Shown piece after piece: positions 62,550 to 64,000 of a DNA stretch of 64,000 nt. Source of the stretch: Chloroflexi bacterium HGW-Chloroflexi-6. Its GTDB lineage: Bacteria > Chloroflexota > Anaerolineae > Anaerolineales > Villigracilaceae. Within the stretch, counting starts at the first letter, position 1, and each line of letters begins with the position of its first letter. The position numbers were made by a program, and so were the translations under genes. The notes under the pieces are model-generated. The model did no database searches and had not been told where the DNA came from. It saw nothing but the letters and a program-made list of their open reading frames with translations. The stretch covers positions 62,001 through 126,000 of the forward strand of contig PHBU01000011.1 of the NCBI GenBank assembly GCA_002840685.1, in the 5' to 3' direction.

Positions 62550-63929
62550 TTATTTAAGATGGGAAATAACCGCTTTAAATTTGCCGGCTTTTGTGCGAGG
62601 AATTTCTGAAATTAAATCAACTACCACTGCAACATCGGCCCCGAGTCTTTGTTTGACGCGTTGAATGATTTCTTGCTCATTGTTGGTTCCAAAACCAACT
62701 ACTGGAACAACCTTTATTCGAATTTGATTTAACGTTTCCTGAATAATCTGAGCCTCTTGGATAGGTAATCCATAAAAAATTGGATTCAGCCAAAATATTT
62801 TTTTGCCATCAGCAGTGATGATTAAATCAGAATCGCGTCCTTCAATATCACCCATATAAGGCAAATTTCTCTGACATTGACATTTTAAATTATTACTTTT
62901 TCTGCCGCGATCACCTAGCTTATACCTTATCAAAGGCATATCGGGATTAATTAAACCAGTTGCCAAAATCTGGCCTGCTTCATCCTCATCGTTTTTTGTT
63001 TCATCATCATGTATTATCTCTACAACTCCAGAATCTGGCCAATAATGCATATTGCCTTCCTGGCATTCACTCGCTGCCAATGCAATTTCTCCCATTCCAT
63101 AAGTTTGTATTACTGGGCATCCAAATGCTTCTGAAATAATCTCCCGCTGATTATCCCAAAGGGGTTCAGCATTTGTAAAAATTACCTTTGGAGAACATAC
63201 TTTTAATTGCTGATCTAAAATTAATTGAGCCAAGTGAGCTGCGGAGGATGGATATACAACCCAGTGAGTCGGATTTACCTTATTAATTATGTCAACATAT
63301 TGTTTCACAGTCTCTTTTGATATGTGAAAAGTTGATAGATATAATTGATTTAATCCGTAGTTTTTTACCCAAAATGGTGGTGTCTTTTTTTCTGGCGAAA
63401 CTATCATCTGACCGCCAAGAATTATCCATCGATCCTTAATCGAAACCTGATGCCATCGGCGTATTCTTGCCTCATACATTGCATACCAAAGTTGCACAGT
63501 TTCTTTGGATTGATAAATATTCAATGGTGTTCCAGTTGTGCCACCCGTATGATCTTCAAACATGTATCTCGTATTACAATCATCAGCAATAAATGACTTC
63601 GGATTTTGACGAATGTTTTCTTTCATAAGCACTGGCCAATTAGCTAATATTTCATAGCTTGAACGGTCGCCTTTTTGGCGAAGCTTACTCCAATACTTTC
63701 GGTAATAGGGAACCTGCGTAGCTGCACGATTTAGAATATACGCCAATCTCTCTTCGTGCCAAGAAGCCCACTTTTCTGCATTCCACGTGTCGCGTTCTAA
63801 GATTTCTTCAATCAAGCGCTCTGTCTGTGTCCCATAACGCCACCAACGTAAATAAAATCCCCAAACGCTTGCAGAAACGACTTTTAGATGATAAGGTAAT
63901 TTGTGATAAATACTAATTTTATCAACCAT
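62550..63929 (-). CDS. PaaK/CapK-type adenylate-forming ligase in a glycan operon
   Basis: 459 residues. EDHTGGTTGTPLNIYQSKE is the ATP (P-loop-like) motif of the phenylacetate-CoA ligase family. QTYGMGEIALAASECQEGN and MPLIRYKLGDRG also match, with a late Lys (SEIPRTKAGKFKAVI) in the usual place. CapK-like members occur in polysaccharide loci and may activate an acyl group for glycan modification; the substrate is unknown. The gene is distinctly AT-rich compared with genes to its left. Its ATG overlaps the stop of the upstream gene. Confidence 0.85.
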   Translation of the reverse strand: MVDKISIYHKLPYHLKVVSASVWGFYLRWWRYGTQTERLIEEILERDTWNAEKWASWHEERLAYILNRAATQVPYYRKYWSKLRQKGDRSSYEILANWPVLMKENIRQNPKSFIADDCNTRYMFEDHTGGTTGTPLNIYQSKETVQLWYAMYEARIRRWHQVSIKDRWIILGGQMIVSPEKKTPPFWVKNYGLNQLYLSTFHISKETVKQYVDIINKVNPTHWVVYPSSAAHLAQLILDQQLKVCSPKVIFTNAEPLWDNQREIISEAFGCPVIQTYGMGEIALAASECQEGNMHYWPDSGVVEIIHDDETKNDEDEAGQILATGLINPDMPLIRYKLGDRGRKSNNLKCQCQRNLPYMGDIEGRDSDLIITADGKKIFWLNPIFYGLPIQEAQIIQETLNQIRIKVVPVVGFGTNNEQEIIQRVKQRLGADVAVVVDLISEIPRTKAGKFKAVISHLK

Positions 63930-64000
63930 GAGCTATTATCTTCCCAAATAATTGCTCCCATTGTGGCATTATGATTAACCAATCATAATGTTCAGCTTTT
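63922..64000 (-). CDS. C-terminal end of a gene cut by the window (glycosyltransferase-like)
   Basis: The last 25 codons read KAEHYDWLIIMPQWEQLFGK then IIAHG and TGA. The stop overlaps the start of the ligase gene (ATGGTTGA), so translation is coupled. Ends of this kind (…W..l......) are common in GT4 glycosyltransferases, but the fragment is too short to be sure. Confidence 0.5.
   Translation of the reverse strand, partial: KAEHYDWLIIMPQWEQLFGKIIAHG

Overview
The window looks like a chromosomal contig of a mesophilic Chloroflexota bacterium, most likely class Anaerolineae. This is inferred from gene style, not from a marker gene: a very large alpha-2-macroglobulin, a cyclase-ATPase-TPR regulator, a LysM protein with the N-terminal Cys motif common in that group, a TldD/TldE pair, NrtR, and tandem sugar-epimerase operons with moderately high GC. 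No tRNA, rRNA, CRISPR array, phage or replication gene was seen.

Layout. 1-1056: infC-rpmI-rplT translation operon (minus strand), with a non-canonical infC start and a terminator-like hairpin in the leader. 1215-8262: efflux MFS protein, a ribbon-helix-helix (RHH) repressor with palindromic operators, a broken cyclase-ATPase-TPR gene, a dienelactone-hydrolase-like protein and OsmC. 8282-15767: four closely spaced minus-strand genes (glycosyltransferase, solute-binding lipoprotein, dCACHE-HAMP protein, transporter-HEAT-cNMP-binding fusion) that look like one envelope sensing unit. 16236-27913: methyltransferase, alpha-2-macroglobulin, beta-lactamase-fold hydrolase, metallopeptidase-like lipoprotein, a quinate-dehydrogenase-like protein and NrtR.

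28046-40746 is a surface-glycan operon set on the minus strand: winged-helix repressor, sugar epimerases, Wzm/Wzt exporter, capsule-type protein, two methyltransferases, PseB-type dehydratase, RmlD-type reductase and a NeuB-type synthase. It contains a small insertion (DUF3800) flanked by a 91-bp duplication of the 5' end of the capsule gene. 40989-49577: tldD-tldE, a TnpB-only IS605-type element, and small accessory genes (ICMT-like methyltransferase, zinc ribbon, GH5-like hydrolase, DinB-like, kinase). 49638-53417: a heterodimeric ABC exporter behind a 23-codon leader peptide and an intrinsic terminator with a matching antiterminator sequence. 53581-64000: VanZ, LysM protein, then a second glycan operon (tyrosine autokinase, aminotransferase, nucleotidyltransferase, LegB-type dehydratase, a phosphoglycosyl transferase with reversed domain order, GT2, PaaK/CapK-like ligase).

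The two glycan blocks together supply nonulosonate-type sugar enzymes (LegB-like, PseB-like, DegT aminotransferase, NeuB), a phosphoglycosyl transferase to start the lipid-linked chain, and an ABC exporter plus tyrosine kinase for export and length control. The most interesting regulatory signals are the leader-peptide attenuator of the ABC exporter, the infC leader, two sets of palindromic operators, and three genes whose TATAAT box lies 6-10 nt before the start codon.
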